6,359 nt of DNA from NCBI GenBank assembly GCA_023255235.1, contig JALRJA010000074.1, positions 1 through 6,359 on the forward strand, given 5' to 3'. This stretch comes from Flaviramulus sp. Lineage in GTDB: Bacteria > Bacteroidota > Bacteroidia > Flavobacteriales > Flavobacteriaceae. Position numbers and translations under genes: made by a program. Shown here piece after piece: positions 5,928 to 6,359 of the stretch. Below the pieces are notes generated by a model. That model searched no databases. It had not been told where the DNA came from and saw nothing but the letters and a program-made list of their open reading frames with translations. Position 1 is the first letter of the stretch, and each line of letters opens with the position of its first letter.

Positions 5928-6359
5928 ATGAAAACACTAAAATACTTTTTCTACACAACACTACTGGTTATTATACTAAGTTGTAATGCTTCTCCCAAAG
6001 TAATAAATTATGGCGAAGACATGTGCTATTTTTGTAAAATGACTATTGTTGACAAACTTCATGCAGCAGAAATTGTAACTCAAAAAGGTAAAGTTTATAA
6101 ATTTGATGCAACCGAGTGTATGGTTAATTTTATAAAAGATTTTGATAAATCTACCATTAAATTATACTTATCAAACAACTATAATGAACCCGAAGCATTA
6201 ATTGATGCTACAAAAGCCACCTTTTTAATTAGTGAAAATATTCCTAGCCCAATGGGAGCTTTTTTGTCTGCTTTTAAAACTAAAGTAGAAGCAAAAAAAA
6301 TTCAGTCAGAAAAAGGCGGTACGCTATACACATGGGAAACATTACTATCTCATTTTAAC
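5928..6359 (+). CDS. nosL: NosL copper chaperone lipoprotein (runs off window end)
   Basis: The frame opens at an ATG 20 bp after the membrane-protein gene and stays open for 144 codons to the window edge; the stop is outside. The product begins MKTLKYFFYTTLLVIILSC, a lipoprotein signal with lipobox ILSC (Cys19). It then has the NosL motif M32-C33-Y-F-C36-K-M38, which in the family binds Cu(I), followed by YKFDATECM (57-65) and the SPMGAF segment (107-112), both typical of NosL. NosL is an outward-facing lipoprotein that delivers copper for NosZ CuZ assembly together with NosDFY. The length is close to the family norm of about 140-190 residues, so little should be missing. The tight spacing suggests one transcript with the upstream gene. 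Confidence 0.93.
   Translation, partial: MKTLKYFFYTTLLVIILSCNASPKVINYGEDMCYFCKMTIVDKLHAAEIVTQKGKVYKFDATECMVNFIKDFDKSTIKLYLSNNYNEPEALIDATKATFLISENIPSPMGAFLSAFKTKVEAKKIQSEKGGTLYTWETLLSHFN

Noticed and set aside
1..6359. CRISPR array, tRNA, rRNA, insertion sequence or attachment site
   Set aside because: I saw no spaced direct repeats, cloverleaf, transposase or terminal repeats on either strand.

Overview
The window is AT-rich, with weak or absent Shine-Dalgarno sequences, -7 boxes of the TAnnTTTG type, and many short Sec/lipobox signal peptides. Together with the protein families present, this points to a marine-type flavobacterium (Bacteroidota, Flavobacteriaceae). That assignment comes from reading the proteins, not from a database search.

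Left part (1-1429). The first ~97 bases on the + strand encode part of the C-terminal region of a TldE/PmbA-type protein. At about 91-100 this joins, head-on, a minus-strand sucA (2-oxoglutarate dehydrogenase E1) that keeps only its first ~217 codons. Both genes are cut by the same short junction, so it is either a rearrangement breakpoint or a chimeric assembly/amplification join. Divergent from sucA lies a gene for a small exported beta-barrel-like protein (896-1429).

Right part (1432-6359). A minus-strand Rrf2-family regulator with three conserved cysteines and a histidine (putative Fe-S sensor) faces away from a + strand nitrous-oxide-respiration (nos) cluster. In order the cluster holds a monoheme cytochrome c lipoprotein, a fasciclin (FAS1) lipoprotein, Sec-type (clade II/atypical) NosZ that looks lipid-anchored, a four-helix membrane protein with His/Met-rich periplasmic loops, and NosL, which runs off the window end. 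The 113-bp divergent promoter region has two operator-like palindromes, one CRP/FNR-like and one containing an NsrR-like half-site. The ~200-bp gap after nosZ has two strong stem-loops and a second CRP/FNR-like site, so nosZ and the membrane-protein/nosL block may be partly separate transcripts.

Working model: the regulator and a CRP/FNR-type factor sense NO or oxygen state. Electrons reach NosZ through the lipoprotein cytochrome and possibly the membrane protein, since no nosR is visible. NosL supplies copper to NosZ. The maturation genes nosD/F/Y would be expected just beyond the right edge.
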